From the NCBI GenBank assembly GCA_033391075.1, contig JAWPMV010000001.1, positions 4,402,001-4,466,000 of the forward strand: a stretch of 64,000 bases of DNA, in the 5' to 3' direction. The position numbers and the translations under genes were made by a program. Positions 36,912-44,577 of the stretch are shown in pieces. The DNA is from Bacteroidia bacterium (GTDB taxonomy: Bacteria > Bacteroidota > Bacteroidia > J057). The stretch's first letter is position 1; every line of letters starts with the position of its first letter. A model generated the notes under the pieces. It did not search any database and had not been told where the DNA came from. It saw nothing but the letters and a program-made list of their open reading frames with translations.

Positions 36912-37565
36912 ATGAAATCCAGAACTATTATTGGATTCTTAATTATCATGATGCTTGGCTCATGCGCCCAACATCAATCGAAAACTGAACATCAGAACGA
37001 AAAAACGACGAACTCAAAAGCTGACTTCAACAGTGGGCTGAAGATTGAAAACAGGATCAATCGCGGAACAAACTATACGGACCCTCAGGGAATTGATTAC
37101 AGTATTAGAAATATACCCATTACGATCACTAACGATAGTACCATTCCCATTCATCTTCAAATAGCCTTTTCAACAGAATACAGCTACCCACTTCCTGAAA
37201 ATAAAGAGCACTTTAAGCTAATTCCATTGCCAAAAGAATGGGCGCTAGATGGATGGGGCGTGACCGAAAGTATGCTTGATGAATTGCCTAAACTCATCGA
37301 AAAGCCCTCATTAACTGTAAAGCTTGAAGCTGGAGAAGAACTTCTTTTATCGATTGGATCCCTATACTCCAGACCAACGAAAACAAGTGGCGTCCTTCCG
37401 AGAACCCTCTTTGTTCAAAATGATGGGAAGAGTTTCCCTGAGTGTGAAAGCCTCATGCAAGAGGAGCTATCATCAAATCAACAAATACCGATGGGCCTTA
37501 AAATTATAATTGGAGAAAGGTGTATGCTTATTCCCTGTGGTTCAATTGCTTACCTTAAAAACTAA
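36912..37565 (+). CDS. Hypothetical lipoprotein
   Basis: The protein has 217 residues. The lipoprotein signal ends MMLGSC, with Cys18 lipidated, followed by a short charged linker. The folded part (from about residue 45) appears beta-rich and contains IPITITNDSTIPIHLQIAFS, DGWGVTESMLDELPKLI, GEELLLSIGSLYSRPTKTSG and VLPRTLFVQNDG. The phrase about symmetric support by neutral N-x-x-I strands suggests an immunoglobulin-like fold, but I do not recognise a family. It is probably monocistronic; a perfect 8-bp dyad (37602-37620) follows the stop. Confidence 0.7.
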   Translation: MKSRTIIGFLIIMMLGSCAQHQSKTEHQNEKTTNSKADFNSGLKIENRINRGTNYTDPQGIDYSIRNIPITITNDSTIPIHLQIAFSTEYSYPLPENKEHFKLIPLPKEWALDGWGVTESMLDELPKLIEKPSLTVKLEAGEELLLSIGSLYSRPTKTSGVLPRTLFVQNDGKSFPECESLMQEELSSNQQIPMGLKIIIGERCMLIPCGSIAYLKN

Positions 37566-37601
37566 ATTGTTCAAAGCTAGCCTACGATGGGGAGCAATTC
37601 A

Positions 37602-37620
37602 TTCCTGAAGATTTCAGGAA
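37602..37620. other. Perfect dyad between the lipoprotein and CPBP-like genes
   Basis: TTCCTGAA (37602-37609) and TTCAGGAA (37613-37620) flank a 3-base centre. The downstream sequence ACCTGTATTTTT contains a T-run 9 bases later, so it could be a weak terminator or a binding site. Confidence 0.35.
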
Positions 37621-37739
37621 ACCTGTATTTTTAGATAAGTCTTTGACAGGGGCTATTTTTCCATTGCTTACAACTTCAAAAACCAACTTTCCCGATCTGA
37701 GCCAGTCTTTGAATTGAATATATAGCTTGCACACAAAAT

Positions 37740-38570
37740 ATGAAACCGTATATCAAGGCAATTCTCTTCCTACTACTGCTTACACTCCTGGACTTTTTAC
37801 TGCGACAGGGTTTTGTCTTTCTGATTATCCCCCTCCCTCTCCCGGAAAATCTGTCATCCATTTTAGTATATAGCCTCTTTGCAGTAGCAGCCTGGTTCAT
37901 CACCCAATGGTTCTGCAAAAGAGATAAAATTGAATTAGGCGATTTGGGGATTTCTTTCGATTCAAAAAATCGATCTGACTTCTATATAGGATTTCTGATA
38001 GGTGTAGGGCTATGGGCAATTGTCTCTCTCATTCAGGCATACACCGCAGGTTTTTCATGGGAACTAAGGCCCGAAATAAGCTTATTCAATGTTCTGTATG
38101 GCCTTGTCTTCATCTTCATCGCTGATCTGGGGACAGAGCTCTTTACACGAGGCTATCCCTTAACGCGATTTAAGGACAGTTTCGGGGCGATACCTGCTAT
38201 TATCATCATGACGGTTTTTGTGGGGCTGAAAAGCTATTCCCCAAATATGGAAAGAGAACTCCTCCTTTACGCAATCCTTATCCCGGCTTTGCATACGATC
38301 TTCTTTAGCATCATTTATTTCAAAACGAAAAGACTGGGAGCGGCCGTTGGGGTTCATACTGGAGCCAATTTTATTACGATAAGCATATTCGACCTCCGAG
38401 TCGAACAGGCAAATCAGGCAATCCCTGCAGGTATTTTCCAAGCTAATACTGAATTGGAAAGTCTTTCACTTGTAGCAATACAATTACCCTGGGTATTCAT
38501 GGCAGCCTTATTCAGTATAGTTGTATACTTTTGGTGGGCGAAAGAAAAAGTGCCACACAAGCAAGTATAA
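37740..38570 (+). CDS. CPBP-family-like intramembrane protein, probably catalytically degenerate
   Basis: The protein has 276 residues with about seven or eight hydrophobic helices. The region DLGTELFTRGYPLTRF aligns with the CPBP (Rce1/Abi) motif EExxxRG; the first glutamate is replaced by Thr (TELFTR). The second motif, normally F-x-x-x-H, appears as FVGLKSY with Lys for His. The third, H-x-x-x-N, is kept as HTGAN. Active CPBP proteases use the glutamate pair and the histidines, so this copy may be inactive or act as a scaffold. No bacteriocin gene is adjacent. Confidence 0.7.
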   Translation: MKPYIKAILFLLLLTLLDFLLRQGFVFLIIPLPLPENLSSILVYSLFAVAAWFITQWFCKRDKIELGDLGISFDSKNRSDFYIGFLIGVGLWAIVSLIQAYTAGFSWELRPEISLFNVLYGLVFIFIADLGTELFTRGYPLTRFKDSFGAIPAIIIMTVFVGLKSYSPNMERELLLYAILIPALHTIFFSIIYFKTKRLGAAVGVHTGANFITISIFDLRVEQANQAIPAGIFQANTELESLSLVAIQLPWVFMAALFSIVVYFWWAKEKVPHKQV

Positions 38571-38620
38571 GTAAAAGGAAAATCACATCTTGTTAGCTAC
38601 AGAACAACACAACATAAAAC

Positions 38621-39190
38621 ATGAAAAAAACAGAATATATCCTCCCTCTTTTTGGCCTGATAATCGTCGTTTTATTAAGCTTGAAAGTAAAAGATATGGG
38701 CCTATTTGATTTTATACTAAAGGGCAACAAATCGAGAATGGAAGAAGCACAACAAGAGAAATACGATCGTGCTGAAATCCAGTTGATAGACTTGATTCAT
38801 TTAGTAGAAAGTGAGAATAAAGAAGTTTTTCCAGAATTGATTGCCTATACGGGCTTGGAAAAAAACAGGCATATGAAAACTCACCTGGATGTATCTTCAG
38901 AATCGGAATCCGAATTAAACAATCTGTATTACACTTCCCTGCAAGCCCTTATAGCTGAGTATCGGGAATCAAGGCCTCTTACAGGAGATTTTGATACAGA
39001 TTTCACTTTCATAATACCGAAGAGTGAAATGATAAAAATTGAGGCGAAGGAAGTTGTACGCGTATATCTAAGCTACTGTACGCCGGAGGAAGAAGAATGC
39101 CTGGATAAAGTCAGCTTCTTCGATTTTGTGATGGGCGAAAAGGAGTATTTACTCCTGGATATTGAAGGGGCCGAATTGTATAAAAAGTAA
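38621..39190 (+). CDS. Hypothetical membrane-anchored protein
   Basis: The protein has 189 residues. It has one N-terminal transmembrane helix (about residues 5-23) and then a hydrophilic, Glu-rich domain. A helical segment (MEEAQQEKYDRAEIQLIDLIHLVE) is followed by a compact domain with two close cysteines (SYCTPEEEECLDKV). I do not recognise the family. It is first in a same-strand group with the YciI-like gene (starting 11 bases after its stop) and a conserved unknown gene, so it is probably part of an operon. Confidence 0.65.
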   Translation: MKKTEYILPLFGLIIVVLLSLKVKDMGLFDFILKGNKSRMEEAQQEKYDRAEIQLIDLIHLVESENKEVFPELIAYTGLEKNRHMKTHLDVSSESESELNNLYYTSLQALIAEYRESRPLTGDFDTDFTFIIPKSEMIKIEAKEVVRVYLSYCTPEEEECLDKVSFFDFVMGEKEYLLLDIEGAELYKK

Positions 39191-39200
39191 AGAATCCTGG

Positions 39201-39488
39201 ATGTTTATCATTAATCTGACTTACAAAGTCGAGCTTGCTCAAGTTGACGAGCACTTGGAAGCTCATATCGATTACCTGAAGCAGCAATACGCAAATTCAA
39301 ACTTCATTGCCTCAGGAAGAAAAGTTCCCCGTACGGGAGGCATTATCCTCAGCAAATTGAAGGATAGAGAAGAATTATTGAACATCCTGGAAAAGGATCC
39401 ATTCAAGGTACATGGCTTAGCGGATTACGAGCTCATTGAATTTGTACCCGGCATGACTACGGAGGAATTCCGGATATTGAGGGAATGA
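39201..39488 (+). CDS. YciI-family protein
   Basis: The protein has 95 residues from the ATG at 39201; a start 13 codons earlier would overlap the upstream gene. The ferredoxin-like YciI fold is seen in MFIINLTYKVELAQVDEHLEAHIDYLKQ (with the conserved His of the family), FIASGRKVPRTGGIILSKL, and DPFKVHGLADYELIEFVPG. Some YciI proteins are small dechlorinases or peroxidase-like enzymes; most have no known role. Its TGA stop overlaps an ATG of the following frame (ATGA), which suggests translational coupling. Confidence 0.85.
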   Translation: MFIINLTYKVELAQVDEHLEAHIDYLKQQYANSNFIASGRKVPRTGGIILSKLKDREELLNILEKDPFKVHGLADYELIEFVPGMTTEEFRILRE

Positions 39489-39538
39489 AAGAACATCAAA
39501 GCTTCCTTCCCGTATCATTATTCAAAAAAGCACAAAGC

Positions 39539-39862
39539 ATGGAACGTATCATGTACATAGAGTACAAAGAAGATGGATTGGTGGGTGATGCACGGATAGG
39601 CCGTGTTAAATTCTCCAGGACTATGAAATCCATCCACTACAAAGGGAAGACCTTCCAAACCCTTTCAGGAAGGGGATTTAAAGCTAATTATTTCGATGTC
39701 GAGAGTGGTGAGTATTACTGGATTTCCGGTTGCAGGAAAGATGGTAAAGACAGATTGTATGGAGAACGTCTTCCGATATATATTGATGAGGATGTCCAAA
39801 AAGAATATTGGCTAAACATCCGCAAACTTCCTCATCTGCTTGGAAAATTAAGGATACACTAG
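39539..39862 (+). CDS. Conserved small protein of a Bacteroidota family of unknown function
   Basis: The protein has 107 residues from the ATG at 39539 (MERIMYIEYKEDG). A longer frame starts at 39485, overlapping the YciI stop as ATGA. I prefer 39539 because from memory family members begin at MERIMYIE. Conserved stretches are ARIGRVKFSRTMKSIHYKGKTFQ, FKANYFDVESGEYYWISGCRKDGKDRLYG and a C-terminal KEYWLNIRKLP. These small beta-rich proteins have often been labelled deoxyxylulose-phosphate synthase in databases, but 107 residues cannot hold that enzyme. The real function is unknown. Confidence 0.7.
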   Translation: MERIMYIEYKEDGLVGDARIGRVKFSRTMKSIHYKGKTFQTLSGRGFKANYFDVESGEYYWISGCRKDGKDRLYGERLPIYIDEDVQKEYWLNIRKLPHLLGKLRIH

Positions 39863-39933
39863 TTCAGTGAAAAACTAATGCGAATCAGCCAGAAGAAAGG
39901 CAAGTGAAATCAAAATAAATCCCTATAAAATTC

Positions 39934-40512
39934 ATGGAATATCCCGGCCTATATCAAGCATTCAGCGAATACATGCGCGTACCGCTTGAAGCTTACCTGG
40001 ATATAGAAAAAAGATTAATCCGCAAAAGCCTTGATAAAAAGGAATTCTTAATCAGGGAAGGGCAGATCATCCGGTATATGCCTTTTATACATAAAGGCTT
40101 AATGGTTAATTATCGTCTGGATGAAGCGGGTGAAAAACATGTCATTCAAATTCGTTGGGCAGGATTGTGGTTGGGAGACTTATACAGCTTTTTTTCAGGC
40201 AAAGCCACCAAATTTAATATTCAAACTTTTCAGCCCACCGAATTGCTGATGATCAATCATGAAACCTTTGAATATATCATAAAGGAATACCCCATCTTCG
40301 AAAGATATTTTCGCCTCAATTTGCAAAACGCCTATGTGGAAACCCTGGATCAATTGTTCAACCTCCATAGTTTGAGTGCCGAAGAACGCTACCTCGAATT
40401 AATTACGAATGTTCCTTCCCTGCTGGATGATATCCCTCATTACTTAATTGCTTCCTACCTGAATATTCAGCCTCAATCCTTAAGTCGAATCCGCAAGAAC
40501 CTACAAAATTAG
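39934..40512 (+). CDS. Crp/Fnr-family transcriptional regulator
   Basis: The protein has 192 residues. The N-terminal cyclic-nucleotide-binding-like beta-roll (residues about 25-120) includes KKEFLIREGQIIRYMPFIHKGLMVNYRLDEAGEKHVIQ. A long dimerisation helix and a C-terminal helix-turn-helix follow (SAEERYLELITNVPSLLDDIPHYLIASYLNIQPQSLSRIRKNL). The usual cAMP-binding arginine/glutamate signature is not evident and there are no Fnr-type cysteines, as in many Bacteroidota members of this family whose ligand is unknown. It may control the metallo-hydrolase gene that follows. Confidence 0.92.
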   Translation: MEYPGLYQAFSEYMRVPLEAYLDIEKRLIRKSLDKKEFLIREGQIIRYMPFIHKGLMVNYRLDEAGEKHVIQIRWAGLWLGDLYSFFSGKATKFNIQTFQPTELLMINHETFEYIIKEYPIFERYFRLNLQNAYVETLDQLFNLHSLSAEERYLELITNVPSLLDDIPHYLIASYLNIQPQSLSRIRKNLQN

Positions 40513-40567
40513 GTCCCATTAACATAGGTGAATGGAATGCTTTTCCTGGACCCTTAGCTTAGCATTT

Positions 40568-40590
40568 GACAAGCAAAATCAGCTTGTCTT
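40568..40590 (+). terminator. Hairpin after the Crp/Fnr regulator gene
   Basis: GACAAGC (40568-40574) and GCTTGTC (40582-40588) form a perfect 7-bp stem with a 7-base loop, but only two T residues follow. It lies between the regulator stop and the hydrolase ATG (40626); it could equally be a regulatory dyad. Confidence 0.4.
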
Positions 40591-40625
40591 AGCTAATGTT
40601 TAATACCAGGTTCAAATTTTAACAA

Positions 40626-41546
40626 ATGAAAAGCATTTCAAATTTTAAACTTTCGGCAATACTTATCAGCCTATGTTTGTGGGTTCCAATTTCTTTGCTA
40701 GCCCAGACTTTGCCCGAGAATGTTGCCAAGATAGGAGAGAATATCTATAGTTATGGAGGTTATGGAGAGTATTTCTCTATGTTCATTGTCACCTCTGAAG
40801 GGGTCATTGCCATTGAATCGGTGGATAGCAAACACGCAAGTGGAATGCTGGAAGCGATAAAGGAAGTAACAGATCAACCCATAAAGTACTTATTACACAG
40901 TCACAATCACTGGGACCACGCAAGCGGAGCTCAGGTATTTAAAGATGCAGGAGCCAAAACCCTCGCTCATGTAGAAGCTTATGAATGGATGAAAGCAAAT
41001 ACCGGCAGAGATATGGCTATACCGGATGAGAGTTGGGCAGGAAGCCGAAAAGATATCAGCTTAGGGGATATGACGATAGAGTTACATTACCTGGGAATGA
41101 ATCATGGATTGGGAATGACCGTCTTCCTTATCCCCGATCAGAAGATCGCCTACATTGCTGATTTAGTCACCCCAAAAAGAGTCTTAATGAGCGTAGTTCC
41201 CGACTTCAATATCAGGGAATGGGAAAGATCACTGGCAGAAATTATTGAAATGGACTTTGAAAAGGCCGTATATTCACATAACGAAAGTGAAAATGCCTTG
41301 CAAGGAGGAGATAAACAGGATGCAAGAGATAATCTTCAGTTTATCAAAGACATACGTGCAGGCATTTATGCCGAATTTCAAAAAGGGACCTATGCCTACT
41401 CTATCCCTTCCATATTGAAATTACCACAGTATAAAGGCTGGGCCATGTATGAGGAGTGGCTATCGATGAATATATGGAGGGTTTTGTTGGATGAATATAT
41501 GGGCCCATTTCCCTGGCGACCTGATCATGAATACCAGGATGAATAG
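40626..41546 (+). CDS. Secreted metallo-beta-lactamase-fold hydrolase
   Basis: The protein has 306 residues. A signal peptide of about 27 residues ends SLLAQ. The MBL fold carries the zinc motif H93-N-H95-W-D97-H98 in LLHSHNHWDHASG, further metal-ligand candidates in LHYLGMNHGLGM and the IAYIADLVTP aspartate, and VYSHNESENALQGG near the end. The protein should be periplasmic. Substrates of this broad superfamily range from lactones to thioesters, so none is assigned. The stop codon lies inside a short 10-base tandem repeat. Confidence 0.88.
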   Translation: MKSISNFKLSAILISLCLWVPISLLAQTLPENVAKIGENIYSYGGYGEYFSMFIVTSEGVIAIESVDSKHASGMLEAIKEVTDQPIKYLLHSHNHWDHASGAQVFKDAGAKTLAHVEAYEWMKANTGRDMAIPDESWAGSRKDISLGDMTIELHYLGMNHGLGMTVFLIPDQKIAYIADLVTPKRVLMSVVPDFNIREWERSLAEIIEMDFEKAVYSHNESENALQGGDKQDARDNLQFIKDIRAGIYAEFQKGTYAYSIPSILKLPQYKGWAMYEEWLSMNIWRVLLDEYMGPFPWRPDHEYQDE

Positions 41547-41565
41547 CGATGAATAGCGATGAATA
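41538..41565 (+). repeat. 10-base tandem repeat at the hydrolase stop codon
   Basis: GATGAATAGC occurs twice (41538-41547, 41548-41557), followed by GATGAATA (41558-41565), about 2.8 copies. The stop TAG lies in the first copy. Confidence 0.8.
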
Positions 41566-41649
41566 AAAAAGAAACGAAATAGCAAATATCAGTAGCTCCA
41601 TATTGGGGCTACTTTTTCCGTATAGAAGCTTCTGTTAATGATTTAAAAG

Positions 41650-42300
41650 ATGCCTATGACTCTTTCTCCACAAGCAGAAAAAATCTTTGCTCAAATCAGT
41701 CCAGCAACTACCAAACTCGGAGACCTGCGAAAGATTGCCAAAGAAATCAAAAAGGATCATGACTTGGCCCTGGAGCTATGGTCTAGCGGTCATTTTATGG
41801 CGCGTCAATTAGCAATTCTCATTATGGATAAAAAGCTGATTTCACAGGAATTCATTGATGAACTTGACAAAGACTTACAGGCTCATGATTTGAAGGAAAG
41901 GAATCAATTGATCGATTGGTTCATGGCAAATCAGTTGGCCAAAGACAAAGGCCTGAAAGCCCTGATGGAAAGCTGGGAGAACAGTCCTTCTGCTATGCAG
42001 AGACGAATCTTCTGGTATCACCAGGCAAGGCTGCGGTGGATGGGAAATACCAGCCACACCAATACCGGAGATCTTTTGCGTTCTATCGAGGCAAAGATGC
42101 TCAAGGAGCAGGAAGAAGTTCAGTGGGCGATGAATTTCACCGCAGGCTGGATCGGAGTATTTGATGAAGCCAATCGGAAACGCTGTATCGAGATCGGAAA
42201 GCAAACAGGGCTTTATAAAGATGAAGTCGTCCCCAAAAACTGTACGCCCAGCTATTTACCCGAATTCATTAGGGTCGAGGCAGGGAAGCGAGATACATAA
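41650..42300 (+). CDS. DNA alkylation repair protein, AlkD-like HEAT-repeat family
   Basis: The protein has 216 residues, all alpha-helical in pattern. Family features are LGDLRKIAKEIKKDHDLALELWSSGHFMARQLAILIMDK near the start, IDWFMANQLAKDKG, WENSPSAMQRRIFWYHQARLRW and the C-terminal NFTAGWIGVFDEANRKRCIEIGKQTGLYKDE ... CTPSYLPEFI. AlkD-type DNA glycosylases remove bulky alkylpurines without base flipping. It probably starts at the first ATG (MPMTL), with ATG two codons later as alternative. It is alone on its strand segment, with no ada or alkA nearby. Confidence 0.85.
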   Translation: MPMTLSPQAEKIFAQISPATTKLGDLRKIAKEIKKDHDLALELWSSGHFMARQLAILIMDKKLISQEFIDELDKDLQAHDLKERNQLIDWFMANQLAKDKGLKALMESWENSPSAMQRRIFWYHQARLRWMGNTSHTNTGDLLRSIEAKMLKEQEEVQWAMNFTAGWIGVFDEANRKRCIEIGKQTGLYKDEVVPKNCTPSYLPEFIRVEAGKRDT

Positions 42301-42349
42301 GACTTATTCTAAAGGGAAAAACAGCCTTTCTGTCAATCTTGGACCTTCC

Positions 42350-42502
42350 ATGAAACATCTATTCACAATACCCAGGCTTCTTGCAATCATTTTAATAAGT
42401 ATCGGCACCTTCCTATTGTACAGCAATCTCTACATACAAATGAGCTGGCATAAAACTATGGGCATTGTTCAGGAGGTTAAGACAAAAGAAATTAGCTACT
42501 AA
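42350..42502 (+). CDS. Small membrane protein, possibly a truncated DUF3592-like protein
   Basis: The protein has 50 residues (MKHLFTIPRLL ... TKEISY) with one transmembrane helix at about residues 8-26. The ending MSWHKTMGIVQEVKTKEISY resembles the segment just after the first helix of DUF3592 proteins (W-x(3)-x-G-x-V), which normally continue for another 80-100 residues and end in a second helix. It may therefore be a remnant or a genuine small protein; I cannot decide. Confidence 0.45.
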   Translation: MKHLFTIPRLLAIILISIGTFLLYSNLYIQMSWHKTMGIVQEVKTKEISY

Positions 42503-42555
42503 TCAGTTAAGCCAGACCTGGAGAAAACACAGCAAAAGTATCGAACACAATATCC

Positions 42556-42870
42556 ATGAAAAACAAAGCTACCACCCTTTTCCTCCTAATTTGTTCCTTA
42601 TCAATAATCAAGCTGTCAGCTACTGTCGATTACCTGGTCGTCAATCACCTTACCCAACAATTATACTGGGCTGAAACTGATCATCCGCCCGGATGGATTG
42701 CCTGGGAAAATATCGCGAAAAACAAGTATCAAAGCGAAGAAGAGAAATACCTGAATATGGGCTATACCTTCACCCAAAATCCTTTTCTCCTAGAAGAAAT
42801 CTTCCTTCTTGTATTGATAAGTGCAGTTTTCATAGGGTTTCTGCTTAAAAGGAAAAGGACTTTTAGCTAG
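42556..42870 (+). CDS. Hypothetical small membrane protein
   Basis: The protein has 104 residues. A hydrophobic N-terminal segment (about residues 7-23) could be a signal peptide or helix; a second helix lies at about residues 79-97 before a basic C-terminus (LLKRKRTFS). The exposed middle contains QQLYWAETDHPPGWIAWENIAKNKYQSEEEKYLNMGY. I do not recognise the family. It lies in a run of three small plus-strand membrane protein genes. Confidence 0.55.
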   Translation: MKNKATTLFLLICSLSIIKLSATVDYLVVNHLTQQLYWAETDHPPGWIAWENIAKNKYQSEEEKYLNMGYTFTQNPFLLEEIFLLVLISAVFIGFLLKRKRTFS

Positions 42871-42936
42871 AAAATCCATTGAGAAAGGAGGCATTTCCAG
42901 ATTACATTATGATCTCATAAATAATCGGAAACCTAT

Positions 42937-43227
42937 ATGGACGTATTTGTCATCCTTTTCAGCAAGCCTTCTCTTTTTTCTGTCCTGGGATTAACTAGCA
43001 TAGTTCTGGGAATTCCCTTAGGCATAATGGTATCTCGAAAGGATGGCCCACAGGCTATTGCTGCACTCCTTATTTTTGGATTTGTATTACTCTCAGTAAT
43101 AGCTTTTGTACTTGATAGGATATTGATCTCATATATCTCTCCTGCAAGCCTTAGTACATACGAATTCCTATTTCTTATCCTTCTTATCTTATTCAAAGCA
43201 ATTTTAGACAGATACCATTACAAATAG
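42937..43227 (+). CDS. Hypothetical small membrane protein
   Basis: The protein has 96 residues with three hydrophobic segments (about residues 1-30, 42-62 and 68-90), suggesting a small integral membrane protein. A basic/acidic turn MVSRKDGPQ separates helices 1 and 2. The family is not recognised. It is third of the small-membrane-protein run and is followed by a separate hydrolase gene. Confidence 0.55.
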   Translation: MDVFVILFSKPSLFSVLGLTSIVLGIPLGIMVSRKDGPQAIAALLIFGFVLLSVIAFVLDRILISYISPASLSTYEFLFLILLILFKAILDRYHYK

Positions 43228-43341
43228 CCTTCTGTCATTACGAGTCCTAATTCAAGACAAAGCAATACCAGGATAGTTCCGGCATTTACCGTATTTTTAG
43301 TCCAGCAAAGCAGTCTTTCCCCTTACCCCAACATACCCTAT

Positions 43342-44259
43342 ATGAAAACGCTCTGGCTATCCCTACTTTTCCTCCTTCCCTTTCAGGAAGCTTTCCCACA
43401 AAACAGATTCATAACAATCGACTCGGTCAAGGTTTGGCTAAATACTCAAGGCCTTGAAAACCGAAAAGCAGGTCAACCCGTCATTGTCTTCGAAAGCGGA
43501 AAAGGATCTTCCATGGGTAATTGGGACAGAGTTCTGGAAGGAGCCGTAAAACTTGCCCCTATCCTTACTTACGATAGAGCAGGTGTAGGAGAATCAGAGG
43601 CTGTTGAAGCAAAACCAACAATCAAAATGGTTTCAGATAGATTAGTAAAAATTCTGAAGCATTTGGAAATAGAGCCGCCTTATCTATTGGTCGGTCATTC
43701 CCTGGGAGGATTATATGTTCGCGGTTTTGCCATCCATCATCCGGAACTTTTAGCGGGCCTAGTTATCATTGATCCTGCTGATTTCACAGAAAATCATATA
43801 AACAAGAGAGAATACTATGAAGTGCTTAATTGGGAAGAGGAAAGAGTGGACAGTTTGATCAATAGTTACATTAGCAAACGAAATAACAGAAACCCTGATA
43901 CTCCACCCGGCATACTGCGAGAAGGGGTGTTTTTGGAAGAAATTCGGGAAAGGGAATTTCAGGAAATTACAGAAAGCCCCCTCCCCAATATTCCGGTACA
44001 TATCATAACGGGTGGCCGTTTTGATCTGCCTGAGAAATACCGTTCCAAAGTCTTTGATGAAGAGGCCGTCTTCAGAGCCAAAATACAGGCCCGTTGCACC
44101 CGATGGATTTCCGTCATCCAATCCGTGGACAAAGGCATGTTCTTCTACAGCGCAGATTCCGGCCATAGCGTACAATGGGAGGATCCCGAACTTGTTATTT
44201 CGAGTATAAAATTGGCGATTGAAGATTATTGGAGCATGAAGTCAAAGAAGAAAGATTAA
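43342..44259 (+). CDS. Secreted alpha/beta-hydrolase
   Basis: The protein has 305 residues. A signal peptide ends at about residue 20 (QEAFPQ). The alpha/beta-hydrolase fold shows VIVFESGKGSSMGNWDRVL (oxyanion region), the nucleophile elbow GHSLGGLYVRGF, the IIDPADF acid-region strand and the catalytic-histidine segment ADSGHSVQWEDPE. It is close in style to the alpha/beta hydrolase at 59352-60386. The ester, lactone or amide substrate is unknown. A structured repeat region follows it. Confidence 0.88.
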   Translation: MKTLWLSLLFLLPFQEAFPQNRFITIDSVKVWLNTQGLENRKAGQPVIVFESGKGSSMGNWDRVLEGAVKLAPILTYDRAGVGESEAVEAKPTIKMVSDRLVKILKHLEIEPPYLLVGHSLGGLYVRGFAIHHPELLAGLVIIDPADFTENHINKREYYEVLNWEEERVDSLINSYISKRNNRNPDTPPGILREGVFLEEIREREFQEITESPLPNIPVHIITGGRFDLPEKYRSKVFDEEAVFRAKIQARCTRWISVIQSVDKGMFFYSADSGHSVQWEDPELVISSIKLAIEDYWSMKSKKKD

Positions 44260-44296
44260 GTCCTACCAAAAAGACTTTATAAACGATTCACATCCT

Positions 44297-44470
44297 ACCT
44301 AAGTGCGTTGGGCCCAAAGCCCATCGGGAGTTGGGGTTGTTCTTTGGGAGCCTGAAAGAGGATATACCTAAGTGCGTTGGCCCTGCAGAGCCCATCGGGA
44401 GACGGGGCGGCATGTGCGGCTGGCTTTGGGCTCTGCGATTTTTGACTCCATCTTTTTCTAAAAAAGATGG
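44297..44470. repeat. GC-rich structured intergenic repeat element
   Basis: Two copies of a unit starting ACCTAAGTGCGTTGG and ending AGCCCATCGGGAG lie at 44297-44330 and 44366-44401, 69 bases apart. Internal dyads link them to a downstream arm: GCCCAAAGCC (44312-44321) with GGCTTTGGGC (44422-44431), and GCAGAGCCC (44385-44393) with GGGCTCTGC (44428-44436). A last hairpin, CCATCTTTTT/AAAAAGATGG (44448-44457, 44461-44470), closes the element. It is clearly GC-richer than its flanks, which suggests a dispersed, non-autonomous repeat. The rest of the 44260-44577 gap holds nothing else. Confidence 0.65.
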
Positions 44471-44577
44471 AAACATCCCTCAAAAAACAAACCCAAATAC
44501 CTTAAAAAAACCCCTCATTTAAGCTCAAAAATTCGTAAATTAATATCACCAAAAACCTTTAGGACTCAGCACAAAAA

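Noticed and set aside
39485-39862. Deoxyxylulose-5-phosphate synthase annotation for the small protein
   Set aside because: At 107-125 residues it lacks the thiamine-diphosphate and transketolase domains of the enzyme; the label is a known propagated misnomer for this small family.
44288-44483. Overlapping 62-codon frames in the repeat element
   Set aside because: They encode the repeat unit twice (ending PNALR-like) and arise from the GC-rich repeat; no start context or homologous family.
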